Origin: Micromonospora endophytica
GTDB taxonomy: Bacteria > Actinomycetota > Actinomycetes > Mycobacteriales > Micromonosporaceae
Assembly: GCF_003236305.1 (NCBI RefSeq)
Contig: NZ_POTX01000023.1
Span: 1-42,989 of the forward strand
Direction of reading: 5' to 3'
DNA length: 42,989 nucleotides
Position 1 is the first letter of the stretch. Every line of letters starts with the position of its first letter. Below the pieces are notes generated by a model that searched no databases, was not told where the DNA came from, and was given only the letters and a program-made list of their open reading frames with translations. Positions 6,892 to 15,528 of this stretch are shown in pieces. Position numbers and translations under genes: made by a program.

Positions 6892-9128
6892 CCGCCTGCA
6901 CCCGGACAGCCGGCTGCACCGGTACGGTCATCGCGACCGGTCACTGCGACCGCTGCGGGCTGGCCCAGGCTCCGCCGACCGCGCGCGTCGGGCGGACGGC
7001 ACGGCCGGTGGCAACCCGATCGTCCCAGCAGGACAGCTGGCTGGTGGCCAGTCTCGTCTCCCTGCCGGTGCTCACCTTCTCCGCCGGCCAGGCCACGACC
7101 CAGCCGCTGGACGTGCCGGAGCAGGAGCGCTTCTGCGCCAAGGGGCACCCGGTCGGCCGGAGCCGGGCCGGTCGACCCGGCCTGGTCAAGGGCTTCTGCC
7201 CGCGCTGCCGCACCCCGTTCCGTTTCCTGCCCGGCCTGGATCCCGGCACTGTCGTCGCCGACCGTTACGAGGTGGTCCGCTGTCTGGCCCGGGGCGGCCA
7301 GGGCTGGATCTACCTGGCCAAGGACGCCCATCAGGATCACATCGAGGTCGCGCTGAAGGGCGTGCTGCACGCCAACGACGAGAAGGCACTGGCCGCGGCG
7401 GTGCAGGAACGACGGTTCCTCAACTCGCTGGACCATCCGAACATCGTCCGCAGCATCGACTTCGCCACCCACGACGACCCGGTCACCGGCCCGACCGGCT
7501 ACATCGTCATGGACTACCTCGACGGCATGTCGCTGCGCAGCCTGCTGAACGCCGCCAAGGACCCCCGGCAGTCGGACGTCGCACTGCCGCTGGACCACAT
7601 CCTCGCCTACGGCCACGAGATCCTGGCGGCGCTGGACTACCTGCACCGGCGCGGACTCCTCTACACGGACATGAAGCCGGACAACGTGATGCGTACCGCC
7701 GACCGGATCAAGGTGATCGACCTGGGTGGGGTCCGCCGCGCCGACGGCGGCCACGCCGGGCTCGTCGGCTCCACCGGCTTCATGGTCACCCGGGAGGAGC
7801 TCCAGGAACGGGGAGCGACCCCGCGCTCCGACCTGTTCGCGTTCGGCAGGACGTTGGCGGAGCTGTTCCGGCACCGTACACCCGGCCCTGACACTCCCGG
7901 CGCCGCCGACGACGCGCTGGGGGTCGAGTCGTTCCGGCGGCTCGTCGCGCGGGCCACCCATCCCGACTGGAACCGGCGGTTCGCCACCGCCCACGAGATG
8001 TCCGAGCAGTTGCTCGGGGTGTTGCGGGAAATCCTGGCGGGTGCTCCGGACCAGCGCCAGGCCGAGCCGGTCTCGCTCTTCCAGCCCGCCGCCCGGCTGC
8101 TCGACGCGGGTCTCGGGGTGGTGCTGCCGCTGGACACCTGGACCGTCGAGCAGGACGGCGTGGTGCTGGACCACGGGTGCCCGACCGCCCGGGTGGTGGC
8201 GCTCGGCCTGCCGGTGCCGCGCCCCGACCCGGACGACCCGGCCGCCGACGAGCTGCGCGCCATCGAGGCACCGGACGCCCAGAGCCTGCTCAACAAGCTG
8301 GCCACCGTGCCGCAGCAGTCGGTGGAGGTGGAACTCGGTCGTTGCCGGGCCCACCTCGCGCTCGACGACGTCCACTCGGCCGCCGCCGCCCTGGCCGCCG
8401 CCGGCACCCTGCTCGGCACCCGGGCGGAAGCGGACTGGCGGCTCGCCTGGCACCGGGCGCTGCTCATGCTTGTCGGTGACCGGATCGGGGACGCCGCCAA
8501 GGAGTTCGACACGGTCTACGCCGACATCCCGGGCGAGATCGCCCCCAAGCTCGCCCTCGCCTACTGCGCCGAGCGGCTCGGCGACGATGCCTCGGCGGCC
8601 CGCTACTACGCCGCGGTCTGGCGGCGCGACCCGTTCCAGGCCAGCGCCGCGTTCGGGCTGGCCCGGCTGCGACTGGCGGCCATCGACCGGGCCGGGGCCG
8701 TCGCCATCCTCGACGAGGTCCCGGCGCTGTCCCGCCACCACGACGCCGCCCGGATCGCCGCGGTACGCGTGCTCTCGTCCCGGCTGGCCGGCGGGCGACC
8801 TGCCGCTGTCGACCTGCCCACCACCCGCGACCTGAACGAGGCCGTCGACCGGCTGGCCACCCTGCACCTCGACGGCGGCGAACGGCACGGTGAGGCCCGC
8901 GAGCGGCTCACGGCGGCGATCCGGGAGGTGACGCTCGACGTGCTCCGCTCCGGCGCGGGCACCGGGCTGGTCCCGGGTCCGGTGTTCGGCGCGCCACTGA
9001 CCGAGCGGGGTGTGCGGACACTCCTGGACAGGTCGTACCGGGCCCTCGCCCAGCAGGCACACCGGGCCGAGGACCACCACGTGCTTGTCGACCGGGCGAA
9101 CGCGGTACGGCCCCGGACCAGATGGTGA
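6888..9128 (+). CDS. PknG-type serine/threonine protein kinase with zinc ribbons and TPR domain
   Basis: A 746-residue homologue of mycobacterial PknG over its full length. An N-terminal zinc knuckle (C4, C10, C20, C23) leads into a rubredoxin-like element that has kept C83 and the CPRC pair (C104, C107), though its first CxxC is C-x2-H. The kinase domain (about 126-375) has K157 in VALKG, D261 in YTDMKPDN and D278 in IDLG. The activation segment reads STGFMVTREEL where PknG has an APE motif. TPR-type helices fill about 440-746, and the end (RANAVRPRTRW) matches the PknG C-terminus. It starts with TTG inside the protease stop codon, implying coupled translation. In Mycobacterium, PknG relays amino-acid availability from GlnX and GlnH; candidate partners of both types lie downstream here. 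Confidence 0.92.
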   Translation: MTACTRTAGCTGTVIATGHCDRCGLAQAPPTARVGRTARPVATRSSQQDSWLVASLVSLPVLTFSAGQATTQPLDVPEQERFCAKGHPVGRSRAGRPGLVKGFCPRCRTPFRFLPGLDPGTVVADRYEVVRCLARGGQGWIYLAKDAHQDHIEVALKGVLHANDEKALAAAVQERRFLNSLDHPNIVRSIDFATHDDPVTGPTGYIVMDYLDGMSLRSLLNAAKDPRQSDVALPLDHILAYGHEILAALDYLHRRGLLYTDMKPDNVMRTADRIKVIDLGGVRRADGGHAGLVGSTGFMVTREELQERGATPRSDLFAFGRTLAELFRHRTPGPDTPGAADDALGVESFRRLVARATHPDWNRRFATAHEMSEQLLGVLREILAGAPDQRQAEPVSLFQPAARLLDAGLGVVLPLDTWTVEQDGVVLDHGCPTARVVALGLPVPRPDPDDPAADELRAIEAPDAQSLLNKLATVPQQSVEVELGRCRAHLALDDVHSAAAALAAAGTLLGTRAEADWRLAWHRALLMLVGDRIGDAAKEFDTVYADIPGEIAPKLALAYCAERLGDDASAARYYAAVWRRDPFQASAAFGLARLRLAAIDRAGAVAILDEVPALSRHHDAARIAAVRVLSSRLAGGRPAAVDLPTTRDLNEAVDRLATLHLDGGERHGEARERLTAAIREVTLDVLRSGAGTGLVPGPVFGAPLTERGVRTLLDRSYRALAQQAHRAEDHHVLVDRANAVRPRTRW

Positions 9129-9157
9129 CCGACCGATCTCCGAGGGGAGCGTGATCA

Positions 9158-10600
9158 GTGGACGCCGGTGTGGAGTTCAGCCTGGAGGTCAGCCAGAACA
9201 GGTATCTACCGGTGGGTGGCACAGAGATGCACGCCATCCTCTCGGTCACCGGGCAACGCACGACCGAGGGCGACGACCAGCCGCCCCGGTCGGATCCGTC
9301 CCACCTGGCCGAGGTGCTGGTGATCGACTGTTCCGGATCGATGGCGGATCCGGCGACCAAGATCGGGGCGGCGCGACAGGCCACCGCCGCCGCCGTCGAC
9401 GTGCTGCCCGACGGGGTCCGATTCGCCGTGATCGAGGGAACCGACCAGGCCAGGGTCGTCTACCCGCCTCAGGGTGGACTGGCGGTCGCGTCGGCGCAGA
9501 CCCGGAGGCGGGCCAAGGCGGTGGTCGCCCGGCTCAGTGCCGGCGGCGGGACCGCCATGGGCAGCTGGCTGGCGGCGGCCCGGGACCTGCTGCCGACCGA
9601 GCCGTCGGCGATCTGCCACGCGCTGCTGCTCACCGACGGCATCAACCAGCACGAGACGCAGGCGGAGCTGGACCGCGTGCTGCACACCTGCGTCGGCCGG
9701 TTCGTCTGCGACACCCGGGGCATCGGCGACGGGTGGCGTCCCCGTGACCTGATCCATATCGCCACCGTGCTGAGCGGCACCGCCGAGGCGGTGCGCCGGC
9801 CGGCCCAGTTGGAGGCGGGCTTCCGGGAGACGATCCGCACCGCCCTGGCCAAGCTGCAACCCGACGTACGGATCCGGGTGCAGACCCTGCCGTACGCCCG
9901 GGTGGGTTTCTTCAAGCAGGCCAGGCCCGCCCTGATGGATCTCAGCGAGCGCGCGGCCGAGATCGACGAGCGCACTGTCGAGTTCACCACCGGCTCATGG
10001 GGCGCGGAACGCCGCGATTTCCATCTCCGCCTGGACGTCACCGCGCCGGACGACCTCCTGAACGAGGATCGGTTGGCCGCCCGGGTCGAGCTGGTGGTCG
10101 GCGGCCAGGTGCGGCCGGCCACCACGGCGGTGCTGGTGAACTGGACCGACGACCTGGTGAAGTCGGCCCGGCTGGATTCCGATGTCTCGCAGGTGACCGG
10201 GCAGGAGGACGTGCGGCAGGCGATAAACGCCGGCTGCGATGCGTACGACCGGGGCGACCTGATCGAGGCCCACGCCCAGTGGGTCCGCGCGGTGGAGCTG
10301 GCCACCCGGACCCGTGACGAACCAGCCCTGGAACAACTGCGGTACCTGGTCGAGATCGAGCCTGATGGTCTGGTGCGGCTCAAGCCCAATCTCAGCCGGA
10401 TGGACATGAACGTCAGCTGGGTCAACTCGAGTCAGACGTCCTACCCTGACGCGCCACGGCCGCCGGTGCGGCCGGGACCGGCCGAGGTGCACCGCCTCTG
10501 CGGCGCCTGTGGCTGGCCGTCGCCCGCCGACGCGGACTACTGCGAGCAGTGCAACGCCGACCTGGGCACCGCCGAGGCGGTGGGGCGGGCGGGGACGTGA
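9158..10600 (+). CDS. von Willebrand factor A domain protein with C-terminal zinc ribbon
   Basis: A 480-residue soluble protein. The vWA domain (about 50-235) has a complete metal-ion-dependent adhesion site: D57-C-S-G-S61, T132 in GGGTAMGS and D160 in LLLTDG. A beta-rich middle domain follows, then a C-terminal zinc ribbon with CGACGW and CEQC pairs. It lacks a signal peptide, so it is probably a cytoplasmic scaffold binding the kinase or protease through its metal site. GAGGGGAG precedes the GTG start 29 bases after the kinase gene. Its last codons overlap the next gene as GTGA. vWA proteins are standard partners in actinobacterial NTPase and kinase signalling operons; the exact role here is inferred. 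Confidence 0.88.
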   Translation: MDAGVEFSLEVSQNRYLPVGGTEMHAILSVTGQRTTEGDDQPPRSDPSHLAEVLVIDCSGSMADPATKIGAARQATAAAVDVLPDGVRFAVIEGTDQARVVYPPQGGLAVASAQTRRRAKAVVARLSAGGGTAMGSWLAAARDLLPTEPSAICHALLLTDGINQHETQAELDRVLHTCVGRFVCDTRGIGDGWRPRDLIHIATVLSGTAEAVRRPAQLEAGFRETIRTALAKLQPDVRIRVQTLPYARVGFFKQARPALMDLSERAAEIDERTVEFTTGSWGAERRDFHLRLDVTAPDDLLNEDRLAARVELVVGGQVRPATTAVLVNWTDDLVKSARLDSDVSQVTGQEDVRQAINAGCDAYDRGDLIEAHAQWVRAVELATRTRDEPALEQLRYLVEIEPDGLVRLKPNLSRMDMNVSWVNSSQTSYPDAPRPPVRPGPAEVHRLCGACGWPSPADADYCEQCNADLGTAEAVGRAGT

Positions 10601-11703
10601 CGACGACAAGCGATCCCCGGCCGCCGGCCCGGCGCCTCAGCACCACCCGACGTGACCTGCTGCGGCTGCGGATGTCGCTGCTCGTCACCACAGCGTTCGC
10701 CCTGGCCGGGTGCCTGACGATCTTTCTTGGGGTGGCCCGGACCGCCGACGCGGCCGCCACCCGGTCGGTGCCGGCGATCCTCGCCGTCTACGACACGCAG
10801 CACGCGCTGCGCAGCGCGCACGCCGCGGCGGTACGCAACCTCGCCAGCGGCGGTACGGTGCTGGGCGGGCCGGGTGTGGAATATCAGCGCCAGATCGCCG
10901 GCGCCGGTCAGTACCTCACCCTGGTGGCCGAGAACAACGCGGCCGGCGACGGCGGCACCCGGGACATCCAGACGATCGAGGCGCTCCTGGTCACGTACAC
11001 CGGGTTGATCGGGCAGGCCGACGCGCGCTACCGGGACGCCGACCTGCGGGCGCTCGGGGCCGCCGCGCTGCGGGACGCGTCCAGCCTGCTGGACGACATC
11101 CTGGCGCTGCTCGACACGTTGCGGCAGAAGCAGTCGGCCGTGCTGGACCAGCAGGTGGACGCCGGCTGGACGCAGCGGTTCGCCCCGCTCTTCTGGCTGT
11201 TTCCGCTGCTGGTTCTCGGTGCGCTGCTGGTGCTGGCGCAGGGATACCTGTCCCGCCGGTTCCGGCGGACGGTGAATCTCGCCCTCCTGCTGGCCACGGT
11301 GGCGACGGTCGGGATGCTCGCGCTGACCTCGCTGAGCCTGCGGGCGGGTGGGCATCTGGATCAGGTCCGGCAGGACATCCAGGCGGTTCACGACAGCCGG
11401 CAACAACAGCTTCAGGAGGTGGCTGCCGAGGCGGCGGGGAGACTGGCGGACGAGGTACGCAAGGAGTGCCCGCAGGCGTGCGCGACGGTCCTCGCCGGGC
11501 TCGACTCCGACTCCCGGACCGTGCCGACGGAAACGGCGGGCGACTCCGTCGACCCGGAAGCCGACACGATGGCGCGTGCCGGTCGGGCGGCCGGCAACGA
11601 CTGGGTGGCCTTCGTCCTGCCGGTGCTGGCGCTCGGCATCGTGGTGCTGGTGCTCGCGGGGTTCGCGCCCCGCCTGGCGGAATACGGACAGCGGGCGACA
11701 TGA
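10597..11703 (+). CDS. Four-TM membrane sensor, GlnX-like
   Basis: A 368-residue membrane protein with helices at about 27-47, 195-217, 226-248 and 336-357. They leave two mostly helical extracytoplasmic segments, about 48-194 and 249-335. The larger is Ala- and Gln-rich and looks like a four-helix sensor bundle. This topology, and the place between a PknG-type kinase and a solute-binding lipoprotein, match mycobacterial GlnX. I see no enzymatic motif. The start GTG at 10597 overlaps the vWA stop (GTGA), and its own stop overlaps the next start (ATGA). I infer that it passes binding-protein occupancy across the membrane to the kinase; this rests on topology and synteny. Confidence 0.82.
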   Translation: MTTTSDPRPPARRLSTTRRDLLRLRMSLLVTTAFALAGCLTIFLGVARTADAAATRSVPAILAVYDTQHALRSAHAAAVRNLASGGTVLGGPGVEYQRQIAGAGQYLTLVAENNAAGDGGTRDIQTIEALLVTYTGLIGQADARYRDADLRALGAAALRDASSLLDDILALLDTLRQKQSAVLDQQVDAGWTQRFAPLFWLFPLLVLGALLVLAQGYLSRRFRRTVNLALLLATVATVGMLALTSLSLRAGGHLDQVRQDIQAVHDSRQQQLQEVAAEAAGRLADEVRKECPQACATVLAGLDSDSRTVPTETAGDSVDPEADTMARAGRAAGNDWVAFVLPVLALGIVVLVLAGFAPRLAEYGQRAT

Positions 11704-13046
11704 CTCAGCGCAGACGTACGGCAGGGATCGCGCTGGTGCTGGTCACGGCGCTGCTGGCCGGCACCGGCCTGACCGGCTGCCTCGGCGGCGAGCCGGGCGG
11801 GCGGGTGACGGTCCTCGGCTCCTGGACCGGTGCGGAGGAGGCCGCCTTCCGCGCGGTGCTCGACCGGTTCGAGGCCGACACCGGCATCCGCGCCGACTAT
11901 CAGGGCCACCGGGACGTCAGTCAGGTGCTCCAGGCCGGCATCGAGCGGCAGCGGCCACCCGACGTCGCGATCGTGCCCCGCCTCAACGACCTGCAACGCT
12001 ACGTCAACGAGGAGGCGTTACGACCGCTCGACGACATCGTCGAGCGGACCGACCCGGGTGCGGGTCCGCAGCTGATCCGGATCGCCGGCAAGACCGCGCC
12101 GGATGACGAGGCGCAGGTGTACGGCGTCGCCGTCGCCACCCACCTCAAGAGCGTTTTCTGGTACGCCCCGGCCCGGCTGGCCGAACTCGGCCACCCGCAG
12201 CCCCCGAAGACCTGGGACGAGTTGGTTGCGCTCGGCTCCGACAACCGGGTGTCCTGGTGTCTGGGCATGAGTTCGCCACCGGTCTCGGGATGGCCGGGCA
12301 CCGACTGGATCGAGGACATCCTGCTGCACCAGTCCGGGCAGCAGGCGTACGAGCAGTGGACCCGGGGTGACCTGGCCTGGCGCTCCGCACCGGTCCGCAA
12401 CGCCTGGCGGGCCTGGGCCGAGTTGCTGGGGACAGCCGCGTCCCAGGACACCGCCCGGGCCAGTCTCTTCTCCACCTGGGTGGAGGCGGGAGCGGGCCTG
12501 TTCGCCTCCCCACCCGGTTGTCACCTGGACCATCAGGGCTCGTTCGTGGTCCGCAGCTACCGTTCGCTGCCGAACGTCGCCCCGGGAGGGTTCGACTTCT
12601 TCCCCATGCCACCGATCGGGTCGGCGGAGACGGCGTCGCTCCAGGAGGTCTCCGACGACGTGGCCGCGATGTTCCAGGACACCGAGCCGGCCCGGAAGCT
12701 GATGGCCTACCTGGCCTCGGAGCGGGCGCAGCAGATCTGGCGTGAGTCCAGCGGGGGGTTGTTCTTCACCCGCCGGGGCCAGGTCGGCACCCCCACGGAC
12801 CCGGTGATCGCCAAGATCTCGGCTCGGCTCGGCGCCGGGACGCTGTGCCGGGACGCGTCGGACCTGCTGCCGGCCGCGATGGCCACGGCCTTCGAGCGGG
12901 CGGTGCTCGTCTATCTGCAACGGCCTGAGCGGCTTGACGCGTTGCTCACCGAACTCGACGGGGTGGCCGCCGCCGTGCCGGATGCCGAGTGGATGGATCT
13001 GGGCTGCGATCCGGCAGCGCCGCCGACCGAACGACAGGGGACGTGA
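11700..13046 (+). CDS. Solute-binding lipoprotein (ABC-type extracellular binding protein)
   Basis: A 448-residue lipoprotein with a type II signal peptide and lipobox LTGC (C27). The mature part has a type-1-like solute-binding fold: an opening VTVLGSWTGAEEAAFRAVL, the PPDVAIVP strand and a GLFFTRRG hinge-like segment near the C-terminus. It resembles sugar or alpha-glucoside binding proteins rather than GlnH itself. No permease or ATPase gene is nearby, so it probably senses rather than transports. The ATG at 11700 overlaps the preceding stop. Placed beside a GlnX-like protein and a PknG-type kinase, it is the likely ligand sensor of the relay. The ligand is unknown. Confidence 0.88.
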   Translation: MTQRRRTAGIALVLVTALLAGTGLTGCLGGEPGGRVTVLGSWTGAEEAAFRAVLDRFEADTGIRADYQGHRDVSQVLQAGIERQRPPDVAIVPRLNDLQRYVNEEALRPLDDIVERTDPGAGPQLIRIAGKTAPDDEAQVYGVAVATHLKSVFWYAPARLAELGHPQPPKTWDELVALGSDNRVSWCLGMSSPPVSGWPGTDWIEDILLHQSGQQAYEQWTRGDLAWRSAPVRNAWRAWAELLGTAASQDTARASLFSTWVEAGAGLFASPPGCHLDHQGSFVVRSYRSLPNVAPGGFDFFPMPPIGSAETASLQEVSDDVAAMFQDTEPARKLMAYLASERAQQIWRESSGGLFFTRRGQVGTPTDPVIAKISARLGAGTLCRDASDLLPAAMATAFERAVLVYLQRPERLDALLTELDGVAAAVPDAEWMDLGCDPAAPPTERQGT

Positions 13047-13049
13047 GAG

Positions 13050-13379
13050 ATGACACAGCTACGCAGGTTTCCGCTCGACGCCGGCGGCTCGGTGGTGGTC
13101 GAGGTCGACGGCAAACCCGGCGTCACGCCAGCGGCCAACGCGGGCAAGGTCGTCCAGGAGGCGCGGGTGACGTTCGACCGGGCGCTCCAGGAGGTACGCG
13201 ACGCCGCCTCCGTCGCCCTCGCCCAGTTCCAGTCCATGGCCCACCGGCCCGACGAGGTCGAGATCAAGTTCGGGGTGCAGTTGACCGCGGACGCGAACGC
13301 GGTGATCGCGCGTACCGGGGTCCAGGGTCAGTTCGAGGTGACGGTGCGCTGGCAGCGTTCGCCCGACCCCACTGGGTGA
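13050..13379 (+). CDS. Trypco1 (CU044_2847-type) small trypsin-co-occurring protein
   Basis: A 109-residue protein without signal or membrane segment. It has an N-terminal beta hairpin (GGSVVVEVDG), a central helix (ALQEVRDAASVALAQFQ) and a C-terminal strand block, EVEIKFGVQLTADANAVIA, then FEVTVRW. That pattern is typical of the actinobacterial CU044_2847 or Trypco1 family, named for co-occurrence with trypsin-like proteases. One such protease opens this operon. It starts four bases after the lipoprotein stop. It may be a substrate, inhibitor or regulator of the protease; the sequence does not say which. Confidence 0.82.
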   Translation: MTQLRRFPLDAGGSVVVEVDGKPGVTPAANAGKVVQEARVTFDRALQEVRDAASVALAQFQSMAHRPDEVEIKFGVQLTADANAVIARTGVQGQFEVTVRWQRSPDPTG

Positions 13380-13541
13380 CGAGGAACACCTGACGAACCC
13401 GTCGGTAGCCGATAATCCGGCCGCGCACCGTCGGTGGTGCTGGCTAATCTTCGTGCGGGCCTGGACTGGTGCTGCGCACCGGCAGTCGCTCCCACCGTCA
13501 CCGCCGCACCCGTCGGGTCACATCGGACATCAGGAGACCTC

Positions 13542-15152
13542 GTGACACAGCAACCTGTCGCGGCACCGCCGCCGGCCGCGACATCGGACAAGCTCGACGC
13601 CGCCGTGCTCAAGGTGGCAGGTGTCGTGGTGCTCGGCGCGCTCATGTCGATCCTCGACGTGACGGTGGTGAGCGTCGCGATCCCGACCTTCCAGAGCGAG
13701 TTCGACGCCTCGTACGCCCGCGTCGCGTGGACGCTCACCGGTTACACGCTCGCGCTGGCCACGGTGATCCCGCTCAGCGGGTGGGCTGCCGACCGGTTCG
13801 GCACCAAACGCCTCTACATGATCGCTCTGACGCTGTTCACCATCGGGTCCGGCCTCTGCGCCACCGCGGACACGATCGGGGAGCTGATCGCGTACCGGGT
13901 CCTGCAGGGCCTCGGTGGCGGCATGCTCATGCCGATCGGCATGACGATCATGACGCGGGCCGCCGGGCCGCACCGGATCGGCCGGCTGATGGCCGTGCTC
14001 GGCATCCCGATGCTGCTCGGCCCGATCGGTGGCCCGATCCTCGGTGGTTGGCTGATCGACGTGGCGAGTTGGCACTGGATCTTCCTGATCAACCTGCCGA
14101 TCGGTGTCATCGCGCTGGTCTACGCCCAGCTCGCCCTGCCGAAGGACAGCCCCGAGCCGTCCGAGTCCTTCGACTTCCTCGGCATGCTGATGCTCTCCCC
14201 CGGTCTCGCCCTCTTCCTCTACGGCGTCTCCTCGCTGCCCGACGCGGGCACGTTCGCCGAACCGGAGGTCTGGGGGCCGATGCTCGTCGGTGCGGCGCTG
14301 GTGCTGGCATTCGTCCGCCACTCGTTCCGGCCCCAGCACCCGCTGCTCGACCTGCGTCTGTTCCGCAACCGCAGGCTGACCGTCGCCGCGGTGACCATGT
14401 TCGTCTTCATCATCGCGTTCATGGGTGCCGGGTTGCTCTTCCCGAGCTACTTCCTCCAGGTGCGCGGCGAGTCGACGCTGCAGGCCGGTCTGCTGATCGC
14501 GCCGCAGGGCATCGGTGCGATGCTCACCATGCCGATCGCCGGTGTGCTCGCCGACAAGGTGCCGGTGGGCCGCACCGTGCCGTTCGCGCTGCTGCTCATC
14601 GTCGCCGGGATGTTCACCTTCACCCAGCTCGACGCGGACACCTCGTACGTGCTGATCAGCGGTTCGCTCTTCGTGATGGGTCTGGGCATGGGCGGCACCA
14701 TGATGCCGATCATGACCTCGGCGTTGAAGACGCTCACCGGTCACGAGGTGGCCCGCGGCACCACCCTGCTGAACATCCTCCAGCAGATCGGCGGCTCCGT
14801 CGGTGCCGCGGTGATGTCGGTGATCCTCACCAACGAGCTGAACTCCTCCCGGCCGGTCCCCGGCCTCACCGGCCCGAACGGCGAGCCGGTGACCGAGGCC
14901 GGGCTGGCCATCGCCGCCCAGCGGCAGCCAGAGCTGGCGCAGCAGCTTCCGGACCCGTCGCTCGTCTCACGCGGGCTCGAATTCGCCGCCAACTCCTTCG
15001 CCACCACCTTCTGGGTGGCGTTCGCGCTGGTCCTGCTCACCCTCGTCCCGGCCGCGTTCCTGCCCCGCCGCCGGGAACGCTCACACCTGCTCGACGACCA
15101 ACCCGGCACCACCCCCGACGACCAGCCAAGAGCCCCCGTCATCATCCACTGA
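13542..15152 (+). CDS. MFS transporter, DHA2 (EmrB/QacA-like) family
   Basis: A 536-residue drug:proton antiporter-type protein with about 14 hydrophobic helices. Landmarks are LDVTVVSVAIP in the first helix, the GWAADRFGTKRLY loop between helices 2 and 3, the RVLQGLGGGMLMPIG motif and GPILGGWLID. The GTG at 13542 has AGGAG about eight bases upstream. The frame is open for 36 more codons upstream, but those do not resemble a transporter N-terminus. No regulator is adjacent. The nearest marker of its transcript end is the long inverted repeat that follows. The substrate cannot be deduced. Confidence 0.92.
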   Translation: MTQQPVAAPPPAATSDKLDAAVLKVAGVVVLGALMSILDVTVVSVAIPTFQSEFDASYARVAWTLTGYTLALATVIPLSGWAADRFGTKRLYMIALTLFTIGSGLCATADTIGELIAYRVLQGLGGGMLMPIGMTIMTRAAGPHRIGRLMAVLGIPMLLGPIGGPILGGWLIDVASWHWIFLINLPIGVIALVYAQLALPKDSPEPSESFDFLGMLMLSPGLALFLYGVSSLPDAGTFAEPEVWGPMLVGAALVLAFVRHSFRPQHPLLDLRLFRNRRLTVAAVTMFVFIIAFMGAGLLFPSYFLQVRGESTLQAGLLIAPQGIGAMLTMPIAGVLADKVPVGRTVPFALLLIVAGMFTFTQLDADTSYVLISGSLFVMGLGMGGTMMPIMTSALKTLTGHEVARGTTLLNILQQIGGSVGAAVMSVILTNELNSSRPVPGLTGPNGEPVTEAGLAIAAQRQPELAQQLPDPSLVSRGLEFAANSFATTFWVAFALVLLTLVPAAFLPRRRERSHLLDDQPGTTPDDQPRAPVIIH

Positions 15153-15173
15153 TCCCCGGCCCAGCACTCCATT

Positions 15174-15227
15174 GATCATGAGGTTGACGGCAGTCCATAG
15201 ATGGCCACTGCCGTCAACCTTATGATC
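15174..15227. terminator. Long inverted repeat after the MFS gene
   Basis: Two 21-base arms (15174-15194 and 15207-15227) pair with a single mismatch around a 12-nt loop, 21 bases after the MFS stop. It probably ends MFS transcription. The arms start and end with GATCAT/ATGATC. The rest of the 15153-15528 gap holds the promoter elements listed separately and no gene. Confidence 0.6.
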
Positions 15228-15279
15228 GACAATGTCAGCGGCCCGGTGTGCAGCGAGCGCCCTCCTTATCGCATTGCCT

Positions 15280-15304
15280 ACTTTCGATCAGGGGTTACGA
15301 AAGT
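15280..15304. promoter_or_regulatory. Inverted repeats upstream of the GH cluster
   Basis: ACTTTCG (15280-15286) and CGAAAGT (15298-15304) form a perfect inverted repeat. The nearby GGTTACGAAAG (15293-15303) and CTTTCCGTAACC (15323-15334) form a second, with one extra base. Another CTTTCG lies at 15357-15362. The density suggests repressor or activator sites controlling the downstream glycosidases. Confidence 0.4.
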
Positions 15305-15389
15305 CGCCGACCTGCCCCATCGCTTTCCGTAACCACGGGAACTCGACGCGGTCGCGCTTTCGTCGTACGTCAGACCATTTACGACTATC

Positions 15390-15429
15390 TTGCGGGCTTG
15401 TTACGGGTGGCGTATGTTAACGCTCACAT
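15390..15429 (+). promoter_or_regulatory. Promoter with overlapping LacI-type operator for GH cluster
   Basis: TTGCGG (15390-15395) and TATGTT (15413-15418) are spaced by 17 bases, a standard vegetative promoter. The -10 overlaps ATGTTAACGCTCACAT (15414-15429), a 16-bp imperfect palindrome with six of eight pairs matching and the central CG usual in LacI-family operators. Binding there would block transcription. The GH43 start codon lies 100 bases downstream. Confidence 0.5.
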
Positions 15430-15528
15430 CGACCCCCGCAGATGGCCCTGGTTGGCCGCTGCATGGGGAGATCACACCGCCGTCACCCTCTGGTCGGGCG
15501 CACGACCGCAGCCAGAAAGGCCACCACC

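Noticed and set aside
6762..9080. Very long open frame antisense to the protease end and PknG-type kinase
   Set aside because: Long antisense frames are expected where third positions are almost all G/C. The translation is Gly/Arg/Gln-rich without domains, while the sense strand encodes a full-length PknG homologue. The same applies to the long antisense frames over 18491-20680 and 20728-22242.
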